In this document: in pieces, positions 14,690-22,125 of the stretch | Layout of the letters: each line of letters opens with the position of its first letter | How positions within the stretch are numbered: the first letter of the stretch is position 1 | Translations under genes and position numbers: made by a program | Source of the DNA: Actinomycetales bacterium UBA1416 | Lineage (GTDB): Bacteria; Actinomycetota; Actinomycetes; Actinomycetales; Actinomycetaceae | Reading direction: 5' to 3' | DNA length: 22,125 nucleotides | Assembly (NCBI GenBank): GCA_002304945.1 | Contig: DBPQ01000066.1 | Location: 37,859-59,983, forward strand | The notes under the pieces: model-generated | What the model was told of the DNA's origin: nothing | What the model saw: only the letters and a program-made list of their open reading frames with translations | Databases searched by the model: none

Positions 14690-17061
14690 GGGTTCTCCCT
14701 CCCGAGGACGAGGCGGAGCAGGAGGATCGCGCCCTGCTTGGACAGCGGGGCGTTGCCGTTCCCGCACTTGGGGGACTGGATGCAGGCGGGACAGCCGTCG
14801 GCGCACCGGCAGCCCTCGATGGCGGCGAGGGTGGCGTCCAGCCAGCGGCGGGCGACGGCCGCGCCGCGCTCGGCGAAGCCCGCCCCGCCCGGGTGGCCGT
14901 CGTGCACGAACACCGTGGGGGCGCCGGTGTCGGGGTGGTTCGCGGTGGACAGCCCGCCGATGTCCCACCGGTCGCAGGTGGCCAGCAGCGGCAGCAGCCC
15001 GATGGCAGCGTGCTCGGCGGCGTGGAGGGCGCCGGGCAGGATGTCCGGGGTGAGGCCCACCGCCCGGCACGCCTCCTCCGGGACGGACCACCAGACCGCC
15101 TTGGTGGGGAGGAGTCGCTCCGGGAGGTCGAGGGCGTAGTGGCCGATCACCTCCATCGCGGGTGGGAGGAGGCGGTCGTAGCCCACCACCTGGCTCGTCA
15201 CCTCGACGGGCCCGAAGCCCCAGGTGACCGGGGTGCCGGCGGTACCGGCCCATTCCTCGGTGCGCTCGGTGCCGAGGATCCTCAGCGTGGAGACGGATCG
15301 TGGCCGGGTCCGGTAGCCGGGGTTCTCGTGCCGGACGAGGGCGACGTCGTCTGCCAGGTCCTCCACCACGTGGACGCGGCCACGGTGCACGTAGACGGCG
15401 CCGGGATGGACGGTCGAGTCGGCATTCGCACCCGAGACGGTGCCCAGCACGGCTCCGGTCAGGCTCTCGACCACCTGCACCTCACCCCCGCCGGAGCCGC
15501 GGAGGTCCGTGAGCGACGACGGCGAGACGGCGAGGTGGATGTTCCAGTACCAGCCGGTCGGCCGGGCGCGGAGGAGGCCGCGTTCCACGAGGACGCCGAG
15601 CAGCGCGTCGTCGGGCAGGCCGAAGAGGGGCAGGTCCGCGGTGGTGAGGGGCAGCTCCGCGGCGGCGGCGCACAGGTGGGGGGCGAGCACGTACGGGTTG
15701 GCGGGGTCGAAGGTGGTGGCCTCGACGGGTGACCCGAAGATCGCCTCCGGGTGGTGGACGAGGTAGGTGTCCAGCGGGTCGTCGGAGGCGATGAAGACGG
15801 CGACGCCGTCCGCCCCGGCCCTGCCCGCACGGCCGGACTGCTGCCAGATCGAGGCCCGCGAACCGGGCCACCCGGCGATGAGGACCGCGTCCAGGCCGGA
15901 GATGTCGATGCCGAGTTCGAGGGCGTTCGTGGTGGCGAGCGCGAGGAGGTCGCCGTCCCGCAACGCCCGCTCGATGGCGCGGCGCTCCTCCGGCAGGTAC
16001 CCACCACGGTAGGAGCCGACCGTGCCGGCCAGCTCGGGGTCCACCTCGGCGAGCTCCTGCCGGGCCCGTTCGGCCACGTACTCGGCCGAGGCGCGGGAAC
16101 GCACGAACGCGAGCGTGCGGGCGCCGATCGTGACGAGGTCCGCCAGCAGGTGGGCTGCCTCGGTGGTCGCGGCGCGGCGGGGGGACTCCACGTCCGGGTT
16201 CACGGGCTCGGCGTGCGCAGCCTGCCAGAGGGCGATGGTGCGCTCGCCGGCGGGCGAGGAGTCGGCGGTGACGGTGGCGACGTCGTCGGGGGCCACCCCG
16301 AGGAGCCGGGCGGCGGTGAGGGCCGGGGCCGCGGCGGTGGCGGAGGCCATGACGACGGTGGGCTCCGCGCCGAGGTGGCGGGCGAGCCGCAGGAGCCGGC
16401 GGAGAACGAGGGCCACGTGGGCGCCGGTGACGCCGCGGTAGGCGTGCAGCTCGTCGACGACGACGTACGTCAAGCCGCGCAGGAGGCGGTTCCAGCGGTG
16501 GTGGCCGGGGAGGAGGGTGAAGTGGAGGAAGTCGGGGTTGGTGAGGACGATGTCGGCGTGGTCGCGGGCCCAGTCGCGCTCGGTGAAGGGGGTGTCGCCG
16601 TCGCAGGTGGCCACGCGCACGGAGGTGAGCCGGGCGGCGCGGAGGAGGGTGTCGAGGTTCGCGAGCTGGTCCGCGGCGAGCGCCTTGGTGGGAGCCAGGT
16701 ACAGCGTCGTGGGGCGGCGGCGGTAGCGGGAGATGCGGCCGGACGACGGCGTGGCGGCGTCGACGGCGTCGGCGCGGATCGCGCTGACGGCGGCGAGCCA
16801 CGCGGGCAGGGACTTGCCGGAACCCGTGCCGGTGGCGATGACGGTGTGGCGGCCGGAGTGGAGGGCGGCGGCGGCGTCGGCCTGGTGCGTCCAGGGGCGT
16901 TCGATCCCGAGGCGGCGGTAGCCGGCGACGAGGTCGGGGTCGGCCCAGTGCGGCCAGGCGGTGGTGGCGCCCGGGCGGGCAGCGAGGCGTTCGACGTGGA
17001 GGAGGCGACCGTCGCGCGCGCCGAGCTCCTCGATCAGCTCCAGGGCCCGGTTCGCGCGCAC
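14686..17061 (-). CDS. DEAD/DEAH-box helicase with DUF1998 zinc domain (MrfA/Hrq1-like)
   Basis: A superfamily 2 helicase of about 791 residues. It has Walker A ATGTGSGKS near residues 76-84, motif Ia YLAPTKALAADQ, the DEAH-box variant DELH in VVVDELHAYRG, motif III MASATA, and motif VI QQSGRAGRAG. The C-terminal DUF1998-type region ends in a four-cysteine cluster, CRCADGCPACIQSPKCG. Proteins with this layout (bacterial MrfA, yeast Hrq1) are 3'-5' DNA helicases linked to repair of mitomycin C damage and crosslinks. The start is uncertain: GTG at 17061 (chosen) or GTG at 17082, neither with a strong ribosome-binding site; extension to 17337 would run through the NrdR boxes and is rejected. It is divergent from nrdD and translationally coupled to the methyltransferase. 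Confidence 0.9.
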   Translation of the reverse strand: MRANRALELIEELGARDGRLLHVERLAARPGATTAWPHWADPDLVAGYRRLGIERPWTHQADAAAALHSGRHTVIATGTGSGKSLPAWLAAVSAIRADAVDAATPSSGRISRYRRRPTTLYLAPTKALAADQLANLDTLLRAARLTSVRVATCDGDTPFTERDWARDHADIVLTNPDFLHFTLLPGHHRWNRLLRGLTYVVVDELHAYRGVTGAHVALVLRRLLRLARHLGAEPTVVMASATAAAPALTAARLLGVAPDDVATVTADSSPAGERTIALWQAAHAEPVNPDVESPRRAATTEAAHLLADLVTIGARTLAFVRSRASAEYVAERARQELAEVDPELAGTVGSYRGGYLPEERRAIERALRDGDLLALATTNALELGIDISGLDAVLIAGWPGSRASIWQQSGRAGRAGADGVAVFIASDDPLDTYLVHHPEAIFGSPVEATTFDPANPYVLAPHLCAAAAELPLTTADLPLFGLPDDALLGVLVERGLLRARPTGWYWNIHLAVSPSSLTDLRGSGGGEVQVVESLTGAVLGTVSGANADSTVHPGAVYVHRGRVHVVEDLADDVALVRHENPGYRTRPRSVSTLRILGTERTEEWAGTAGTPVTWGFGPVEVTSQVVGYDRLLPPAMEVIGHYALDLPERLLPTKAVWWSVPEEACRAVGLTPDILPGALHAAEHAAIGLLPLLATCDRWDIGGLSTANHPDTGAPTVFVHDGHPGGAGFAERGAAVARRWLDATLAAIEGCRCADGCPACIQSPKCGNGNAPLSKQGAILLLRLVLGRENP

Positions 17062-17167
17062 CGGTCCATCGTGACACGGCACGCCGGGGAGCCCGTGCGC
17101 GGGTGGGCGGAGCGTGTGGGTGGGAGCTGGGAGGATGGGAGAACAGCAGGCGGGAACGGAGCACCCC

Positions 17168-17181
17168 GGGACCTTGGTCCC
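17168..17181. promoter_or_regulatory. Unassigned palindrome in the helicase/nrdD divergent region
   Basis: GGGACC-TT-GGTCCC is a perfect 6-2-6 inverted repeat about 107 bases upstream of the helicase start and 30 bases upstream of the first NrdR box. It could be an operator for either divergent gene or a small hairpin. I do not recognise it as a known regulator site. Confidence 0.4.
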
Positions 17182-17210
17182 ACGAAACACCGAAACGCGC
17201 GCCGCGGCAA

Positions 17211-17258
17211 ACACAAGATCTTGTGTGTCATCGGCGTTTCGTACACTAGATGTCGTGG
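17211..17258 (+). promoter_or_regulatory. Pair of NrdR boxes overlapping the nrdD promoter
   Basis: Box 1 at 17211-17226, ACACAAGATCTTGTGT, is a perfect palindrome and fits the NrdR consensus. Box 2 at 17243-17258, ACACTAGATGTCGTGG, keeps the left half and the core and is weaker on the right. The boxes are 32 bases apart start to start, three helix turns, which is the usual arrangement for this ATP/dATP-sensing repressor of ribonucleotide reductase genes. A possible -10, TACACT at 17242-17247, lies inside box 2, and TCTTGT at 17219-17224 would be a -35 inside box 1 with a 17-base spacer, so bound repressor would block the promoter. Confidence 0.88.
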
Positions 17259-17330
17259 TGGTCGGCGTAGCTTCGAACCCGTTCGCCACTGGCCGGAGCC
17301 AGCGGCCCAGCACTACCGGAGGATTCGCAG

Positions 17331-19190
17331 ATGTCAACGTCGACCCAGCCAGAGCACGTGCAGCGCACCGCCACGGAGCCCGTGACCATTGACGCGATCG
17401 GCACGATCAACGAGTACCTGTCGCGCGCGGACTGGCGGGTCAACGCGAACGCGAACCAGGGCTACTCGCTCGGCGGCATGATCCTCAACACCTCCGGCAA
17501 GGTGATCGCCAACTACTGGCTCACCCAGGTGTACGGCGAGGCCGCGGACAGGGCACACCGCAGTGGGGACCTCCACATCCACGACCTGGACATGTTCGCC
17601 GGGTACTGCGCCGGCTGGTCCCTGCGCATGCTCCTCGAGCAGGGCTTCAACGGGGTGCCCGGCGCGATCGCCGCCGCCCCGCCCAAGCACTTCTCCTCCG
17701 CGGTGGGCCAGATCGTCAACTTCCTCGGCACGCTGCAGAACGAGTGGGCCGGTGCCCAGGCCTTCTCCTCCTTCGACACCTACATGGCGCCGTTCGTCCG
17801 CCTCGACGCGATGACCTACGACCAGGTCAAGCAGTCCGTGCAGGAGCTGATCTTCAACCTCAACGTCCCGTCCCGCTGGGGCACACAGACGCCGTTCACC
17901 AACCTGACCTTCGACTGGACCTGCCCGGAGGACCTCCGCGACGAGCACCCCCTCATCGGGGACGAGCTCTGCGACTTCACCTACGGGGAGCTCCAGGCGG
18001 AGATGGACATGATCAACCGCGCCTACATGGAGGTCATGACCGAGGGCGATGCCGAGGGGCGGGTCTTCACCTTCCCGATCCCCACGTACAACATCACCAA
18101 GGACTTCCCGTGGGAGTCGGAGAACGCGGACCGCCTGTTCGAGATGACCGCGAAGTACGGGCTCCCGTACTTCCAGAACTTCATCAACTCCGAACTCGAC
18201 CCGGGCATGATCCGCTCGATGTGCTGCCGCCTCCAGCTCGACCTCCGCGAACTCCTCAAGCGGGGCAACGGCCTCTTCGGCTCCGCGGAGCAGACCGGCT
18301 CGGTGGGCGTGGTGACCATCAACTGCGCCCGCCTCGGCTACCTCTTCGCCTCCGACGAGGCCGGCCTCCACGCCCGCATCGACGAGCTCCTGGACATCGC
18401 GAAGGACACGCTCGAGGCGAAGCGCGCCGTCATCCAGCACCACATCGAGGACGGGCTCTTCCCCTACAGCAAGCGGTACCTCGGCACGCTGGAGAACCAC
18501 TTCTCCACGATCGGCATCAACGGCGTCAACGAGATGATCCGCAACTTCACGCTCGACGAGTACGACATCACGGACCCGCGCGGCCACGCCATGGCGGTGC
18601 GGCTCCTCGACCACGTCCGCGACCGGATGGTGGAGTTCCAGGAGGAGACGGGCAACCTCTACAACCTCGAGGCCACCCCGGCCGAGGGCACCACCTACCG
18701 GTTCGCGAAGGAGGACGCCAAGCGGTTCCCCGGCATCCTCCAGGCCGGCACGGAGGCCAACCCCTACTACACGAACTCCTCCCAGCTCCCGGTCGGGTTC
18801 ACCGACGACGCGTTCGAGGCCCTCGAGCGGCAGGAGGAGTTGCAGGGCAAGTACACCGGCGGCACCGTCCTCCACCTCTACATGCCGGAGCAGGTGTCCT
18901 CCGTGGAGGCGTGCAAGAACCTTGTGAAGCGGTCCCTCACCAACTTCCGCCTCCCCTACATCACCATCACGCCCACCTTCTCGATCTGCCCGGTGCACGG
19001 CTACCTGGCGGGCGAGCACCACACCTGCCCCAAGTGCGCCGCCACCCGCCCCGAGGCCCCGCAGGCCTGCGAGGTGTGGACGCGCGTCATGGGGTACTTC
19101 CGCCCCGTGTCCTCCTTCAACATCGGCAAGAAGGGCGAGTACGCCGAGCGCGTGATGTTCACCGAGGACAAGGCGCTGGCCCACCTGTGA
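17331..19190 (+). CDS. nrdD: Anaerobic (class III) ribonucleoside-triphosphate reductase
   Basis: Makes deoxyribonucleotides from ribonucleoside triphosphates without oxygen, using a glycyl radical. The 619-residue product has NANANQGYSLGG near the N-terminus, the HIHDLD and AGYCAGWSL active-site region, SSAVGQIVNF, FTFPIPTYNIT, and a C-terminal RVMGYFRP in which Gly588 is the expected radical site. Cys553, Cys566, Cys569 and Cys580 near the end fit the family's structural zinc site. It lacks the N-terminal ATP-cone domain of longer family members such as the E. coli enzyme. GGAGG at 17318-17322 lies 8 bases before the ATG. It is followed, with a 4-base overlap, by its activase nrdG and is preceded by NrdR boxes. 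Confidence 0.97.
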   Translation: MSTSTQPEHVQRTATEPVTIDAIGTINEYLSRADWRVNANANQGYSLGGMILNTSGKVIANYWLTQVYGEAADRAHRSGDLHIHDLDMFAGYCAGWSLRMLLEQGFNGVPGAIAAAPPKHFSSAVGQIVNFLGTLQNEWAGAQAFSSFDTYMAPFVRLDAMTYDQVKQSVQELIFNLNVPSRWGTQTPFTNLTFDWTCPEDLRDEHPLIGDELCDFTYGELQAEMDMINRAYMEVMTEGDAEGRVFTFPIPTYNITKDFPWESENADRLFEMTAKYGLPYFQNFINSELDPGMIRSMCCRLQLDLRELLKRGNGLFGSAEQTGSVGVVTINCARLGYLFASDEAGLHARIDELLDIAKDTLEAKRAVIQHHIEDGLFPYSKRYLGTLENHFSTIGINGVNEMIRNFTLDEYDITDPRGHAMAVRLLDHVRDRMVEFQEETGNLYNLEATPAEGTTYRFAKEDAKRFPGILQAGTEANPYYTNSSQLPVGFTDDAFEALERQEELQGKYTGGTVLHLYMPEQVSSVEACKNLVKRSLTNFRLPYITITPTFSICPVHGYLAGEHHTCPKCAATRPEAPQACEVWTRVMGYFRPVSSFNIGKKGEYAERVMFTEDKALAHL

Positions 19191-19963
19191 CCGCGTCGCT
19201 ACCCACCCACGTCCCCGCCGTCGCCCGACTGCGGGGCGTGGGCGCGGGTGCGAACGACCTCGCGATCGCCGGGCTCGTCCCGCTCTCGAGCGTGGACTGG
19301 CCGGGCAGGCTGGTGGCCACGGTGTTCTGCCAGGGCTGCCCGTGGAACTGTGCCTACTGCCACAACGCCTCGCTCATCGACTGCGCGGTCCCCGGGATCG
19401 TCAGCTGGGACGACGACGTCGAGCCCCTCCTGGCGCGGCGGCGTGGCCTGCTCGACGGCGTGGTGTTCACCGGAGGCGAGGCCACCCGCCAGCTGGCGCT
19501 CGCCCCGGCGATGGCCCGCGTGCGCGACCTCGGCTTCCAGGTGGGCCTGCACACCGGCGGCGCGTACCCGCGGCGCCTCGCCGAGCTCCTCCCGCTGGTC
19601 GACTGGGTCGGCCTCGACATCAAGGCCCTGCCGGAGGACTACGGCGCCGTGACCGGCGTGGCCGCCGCCGGGCCGAAGGCGTGGGAGGCCCTCGGCATGG
19701 TCCTCGACTCCGGGGTGGGGCACGAGGTGCGTCTCACCCTGCACCCTGACTCCCCGCAGGCAGCAACCGCTGGCGTGATCGCCCGCCGGCTGCGGGCGGC
19801 CGGCGTCCGCGTGCTCGTGCTCCAGGAGGCACGCGCCGAGGGCACCCGCGAGGCCTTCCAGACGACGGCTCGCACGTGGGACCTCGCCGCCTGGCAACTC
19901 CGGCTGGACGAGCTCCGGCGCGAGATCGACAGCCTCGGGTTCGAGCACTTCTCCGTGCGCTGA
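19187..19963 (+). CDS. nrdG: Anaerobic ribonucleotide reductase activating protein (radical SAM)
   Basis: Generates the glycyl radical on NrdD through a 4Fe-4S cluster and S-adenosylmethionine. The 258-residue protein has the cluster motif C51-PWN-C55-AY-C58 (CX3CX2C) followed by HN, then the SAM-binding VFTGGEAT and the strand VGLDIKALPEDY. It is longer than the short E. coli NrdG and resembles the longer NrdG branch that goes with RVMGY-type NrdD enzymes. The GTG at 19187 overlaps the nrdD stop by 4 bases (GTGA), which ensures paired synthesis; the frame upstream of that start lies inside nrdD and is not coding. Confidence 0.95.
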   Translation: MTASLPTHVPAVARLRGVGAGANDLAIAGLVPLSSVDWPGRLVATVFCQGCPWNCAYCHNASLIDCAVPGIVSWDDDVEPLLARRRGLLDGVVFTGGEATRQLALAPAMARVRDLGFQVGLHTGGAYPRRLAELLPLVDWVGLDIKALPEDYGAVTGVAAAGPKAWEALGMVLDSGVGHEVRLTLHPDSPQAATAGVIARRLRAAGVRVLVLQEARAEGTREAFQTTARTWDLAAWQLRLDELRREIDSLGFEHFSVR

Positions 19964-19978
19964 CCGGCGACCGACTGT

Positions 19979-20017
19979 GAGCCGCGGCACATCTCGGAGC
20001 GCGAAAGCGCGCGGCTC
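19979..20017 (+). terminator. Candidate terminator after nrdDG
   Basis: GAGCCGCG at 19979-19986 pairs perfectly with CGCGGCTC at 20010-20017. As an alternative or competing fold, GCGC-GAAA-GCGC at 19999-20010 forms a stem with a GNRA-type tetraloop. It starts 16 bases after the nrdG stop and ends 54 bases before the hppA start. There is no T-run, so a leader structure for hppA is also possible. Confidence 0.5.
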
Positions 20018-20071
20018 TGGTTAGGCTTCCTCCACAGGTGTCCCCATTCGCCGCTGAATCGAGGAAGTGCC

Positions 20072-22125
20072 ATGCCCATCGGGACCACGAGTCTCACCAT
20101 CGTCGCCGTGATCGCCGTGATCGCCGTCCTGGCGCTCGTCGTCGCCGTGGTCCTGCGGCGCCAGGTCCTCGCGGCGCCCGAGGGGACGCCCGGGATGCGG
20201 GCGATCGCCACGGCCATCCAGGAGGGCGCGCAGGCGTACCTGAACCGCCAGTTCCGCACGCTCGTGCTCTTCGCCCTCGTGGTGTTCGCCCTGCTGTTCC
20301 TCCTCCCCGGCGAGGGCGGGGTGAAGCTCGGACGGTCGATCGCGTTCCTCGTGGGCGCGGGCTTCTCCGCCGCGATCGGCTACCTCGGCATGTGGCTGGC
20401 CGTGCGCGCGAACGTTCGGGTGGCCGCGGCGGCACGTGAACCCGGCGGCCGGGCCGAGGGCGCCCGTATCGCGTTCCGCACCGGCGGCGTGGTCGGGATG
20501 TCCGTGGTGGGGCTCGGCCTGCTCGGCGCCTCCGCCACGGTGCTGATCTACCGGGCCGACGCACCGGCGGTCCTCGAGGGCTTCGGCTTCGGCGCCGCCC
20601 TCCTCGCGATGTTCATGCGCGTGGGCGGCGGCATCTTCACCAAGGCGGCCGACGTGGGGGCGGACCTCGTCGGCAAGGTGGAGGTCGGCATCCCCGAGGA
20701 CGACCCGCGCAACGCCGCCACCATAGCCGACAACGTGGGTGACAACGTCGGCGACTGCGCCGGCATGGCCGCCGACCTGTTCGAGTCCTACGCCGTCACC
20801 CTGGTGGCCTCCCTGATCCTCGGCAAGGCCGCCCTCGGCGAGCAGGGCCTCGTGTTCCCGCTGATCGTCACGGCGGTCGGCGCCTTCGTCGCGCTGCTCG
20901 GCATCGTGCTGACCCGCGTGCGCGAGGGTGAGGGCAGCCTCACGGCCATCAACCGCGGCTTCTACCTCTCGGCGCTGCTCGGGCTCGTGCTCGCGGCGGC
21001 CGCGGCGTTCCTCTACCTGCCCGCCTCGTTCGGCGAGCTCTCCGGCGTGAGCGCCGAGGTCGCCGCCCACGCGGGCGACCCGCGGATCATCACCACCGGG
21101 GCGGTGACGATCGGCATCCTCCTCGCCGGCGTGATCCTCTGGATCACCGGGTACTTCACGGGCACCACCTCCGCACCCACCTGGAACGTGGCGGCCCGGA
21201 CCCGCACCGGCGCCGCGACCGTGGTACTCGCCGGCATCGGCGTGGGCTTCGAGTCCGCCGTCTACACGGCCGGGATCATCGGGGTGGCGATCTCCCTCGC
21301 CTTCCTGCTGGCCGGTGGCTCCGTGTGGCTCGCCCTCTTCCTCATCGCGCTCGCCGGGTGCGGGCTCCTCACCACCGTGGGCGTCATCGTCGCGATGGAC
21401 ACGTTCGGTCCCGTCTCGGACAACGCCCAGGGCATCGCGGAGATGTCCGGGGATGTCGACGAGGCGGGCGCCCAGGTGCTCACCGAGCTCGACGCCGTCG
21501 GCAACACCACCAAGGCCATCACCAAGGGCATCGCGATCGCGACGGCGGTCCTCGCCGCCACTGCCCTCTTCGGGGCGTACAACGACGCGGTCGTCACCGC
21601 CCGCGACTCCCTCACCGGGCTGGCGGCCAGCGCCGGCGCGTTCGTCGCCGCCATGTCGGACTACTCGATCGTCTCCCCCGTCACGCTCGTCGGTCTGATG
21701 CTCGGGGCGGCGACCGTCTTCCTGTTCTCCGGGCTCGCCATCGACGCCGTCACCCGGGCTGCCGGCACCATCGTCCTCGAGGTGCGCCGCCAGTTCCGGG
21801 AGATCCCCGGCATCATGACCGGCGAGGCCCGCCCGGAGTACGGCAAGGTCGTGGACATCTGCACGCGCGAATCGCTCCGGGAACTCGCCACCCCCGGTCT
21901 GCTCGCCGCGTTCGCACCCATCGCGGTGGGCTTCGGCCTGGGGGTCGGCCCCCTCGCGGGCTTCCTCGCCGGAGCGATCGGCACGGGTGTCCTCATGGCG
22001 GTCTTCCTCGCCAACTCGGGCGGTGCGTGGGACAACGCGAAGAAGATCGTCGAGGACGGCCACTTCGGTGGCAAGGGCTCCGAGGCCCATGCCGCCTCGG
22101 TGATCGGCGACACCGTCGGCGACCC
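20072..22125 (+). CDS. hppA: Membrane-bound proton-translocating pyrophosphatase (partial, C-terminus outside window)
   Basis: Integral membrane enzyme that couples pyrophosphate hydrolysis to ion pumping. 684 codons are visible, and the frame runs off the right edge inside the conserved IGDTVGD motif, so only the last segment is missing. The pyrophosphate site is intact: DVGADLVGKVE (194-204) and EDDPRNAATIADNVGDNVGDCAGM (209-232, described here only by its Asp-rich core), plus DTFGPVSDNAQGIAEM. GNTTKAITKG has Lys481 and Thr484 at the positions that mark the K+-independent, H+-pumping subfamily. The ATG at 20072 follows GAGGAAG at 20061-20067. Many hydrophobic helices are present throughout. 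It is a separate unit from nrdDG, with a hairpin between them. Confidence 0.96.
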   Translation, partial: MPIGTTSLTIVAVIAVIAVLALVVAVVLRRQVLAAPEGTPGMRAIATAIQEGAQAYLNRQFRTLVLFALVVFALLFLLPGEGGVKLGRSIAFLVGAGFSAAIGYLGMWLAVRANVRVAAAAREPGGRAEGARIAFRTGGVVGMSVVGLGLLGASATVLIYRADAPAVLEGFGFGAALLAMFMRVGGGIFTKAADVGADLVGKVEVGIPEDDPRNAATIADNVGDNVGDCAGMAADLFESYAVTLVASLILGKAALGEQGLVFPLIVTAVGAFVALLGIVLTRVREGEGSLTAINRGFYLSALLGLVLAAAAAFLYLPASFGELSGVSAEVAAHAGDPRIITTGAVTIGILLAGVILWITGYFTGTTSAPTWNVAARTRTGAATVVLAGIGVGFESAVYTAGIIGVAISLAFLLAGGSVWLALFLIALAGCGLLTTVGVIVAMDTFGPVSDNAQGIAEMSGDVDEAGAQVLTELDAVGNTTKAITKGIAIATAVLAATALFGAYNDAVVTARDSLTGLAASAGAFVAAMSDYSIVSPVTLVGLMLGAATVFLFSGLAIDAVTRAAGTIVLEVRRQFREIPGIMTGEARPEYGKVVDICTRESLRELATPGLLAAFAPIAVGFGLGVGPLAGFLAGAIGTGVLMAVFLANSGGAWDNAKKIVEDGHFGGKGSEAHAASVIGDTVGD

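Noticed and set aside
17274..17285. LexA (SOS) box CGAACCCGTTCG near the nrdD leader
   Set aside because: The half-sites are right, but the spacer is 2 bases instead of the 4 needed for CGAAC-N4-GTTCG.
17259..17330. Cobalamin riboswitch in the nrdD leader (GCCACTGG seen)
   Set aside because: The leader is too short and lacks the other conserved riboswitch elements; class III reductase does not use cobalamin.
17062..17337. Extended N-terminus of the helicase up to 17337
   Set aside because: It would overlap the nrdD start and read through the NrdR boxes, and the added residues look non-coding.
20021..22090. 689-codon minus-strand open frame
   Set aside because: Antisense shadow of the pyrophosphatase gene, with low-complexity His/Gly/Glu/Asp-rich translation.

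Overview
The window is chromosomal DNA of a high-GC actinobacterium (Actinomycetota). The evidence is a set of GC-rich, tightly packed genes with frequent GTG starts and 4-base stop/start overlaps, a topA-tmk-holB run, an actinobacterial-type topoisomerase I with a basic tail instead of zinc fingers, and a K+-independent type H+-pyrophosphatase. A class III (anaerobic) ribonucleotide reductase pair points to a facultative or anaerobic lifestyle. I cannot fix the genus.

Layout. 1-5286 (minus strand): topoisomerase I (topA), a small unknown beta-rich protein, a Gfo/Idh/MocA oxidoreductase, thymidylate kinase (tmk) and the first 173 codons of DNA polymerase III delta' (holB), probably one long transcript. 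5287-7249 (minus): a terminator with two hairpins, a 22-bp tandem duplication, a membrane protein with a Pro/Gln/Tyr-rich tail, and a YciO-family protein. 7250-7777: intergenic DNA with a 65-bp element present twice in tandem, then a candidate promoter. 7778-11855 (plus): a compact six-gene operon. 12123-13091 (plus): a double-GNAT acetyltransferase, convergent with a methyltransferase and a DUF1998-type DEAD/DEAH helicase (13103-17061, minus). 17062-17330: divergent regulatory region with a near-ideal NrdR box pair. 17331-19963 (plus): nrdD-nrdG. 20072-end (plus): membrane-bound H+-pyrophosphatase, cut by the window end.

The part that looks least described is 7778-11855. It encodes two paralogous secreted peptides of about 105 residues, each with a Sec signal peptide, two cysteines and an aromatic-rich mature part. 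A cysteine-rich lipoprotein gene lies between them. They are followed by a three-part ABC system: a membrane-anchored adaptor with lipoyl-like and peptidoglycan-binding domains, an ATPase of the MacB/LolD type, and a four-helix permease of FtsX-like layout. Because the peptides carry their own Sec signals, the ABC system is more likely to act in immunity, sensing or envelope release than in primary export. A secreted antagonistic or signalling peptide system is my inference. The DNA of the first three genes is visibly richer in A/T than the housekeeping genes on either side, and the operon sits inside what is otherwise a conserved type of actinobacterial neighbourhood, so it looks like an accessory insertion.
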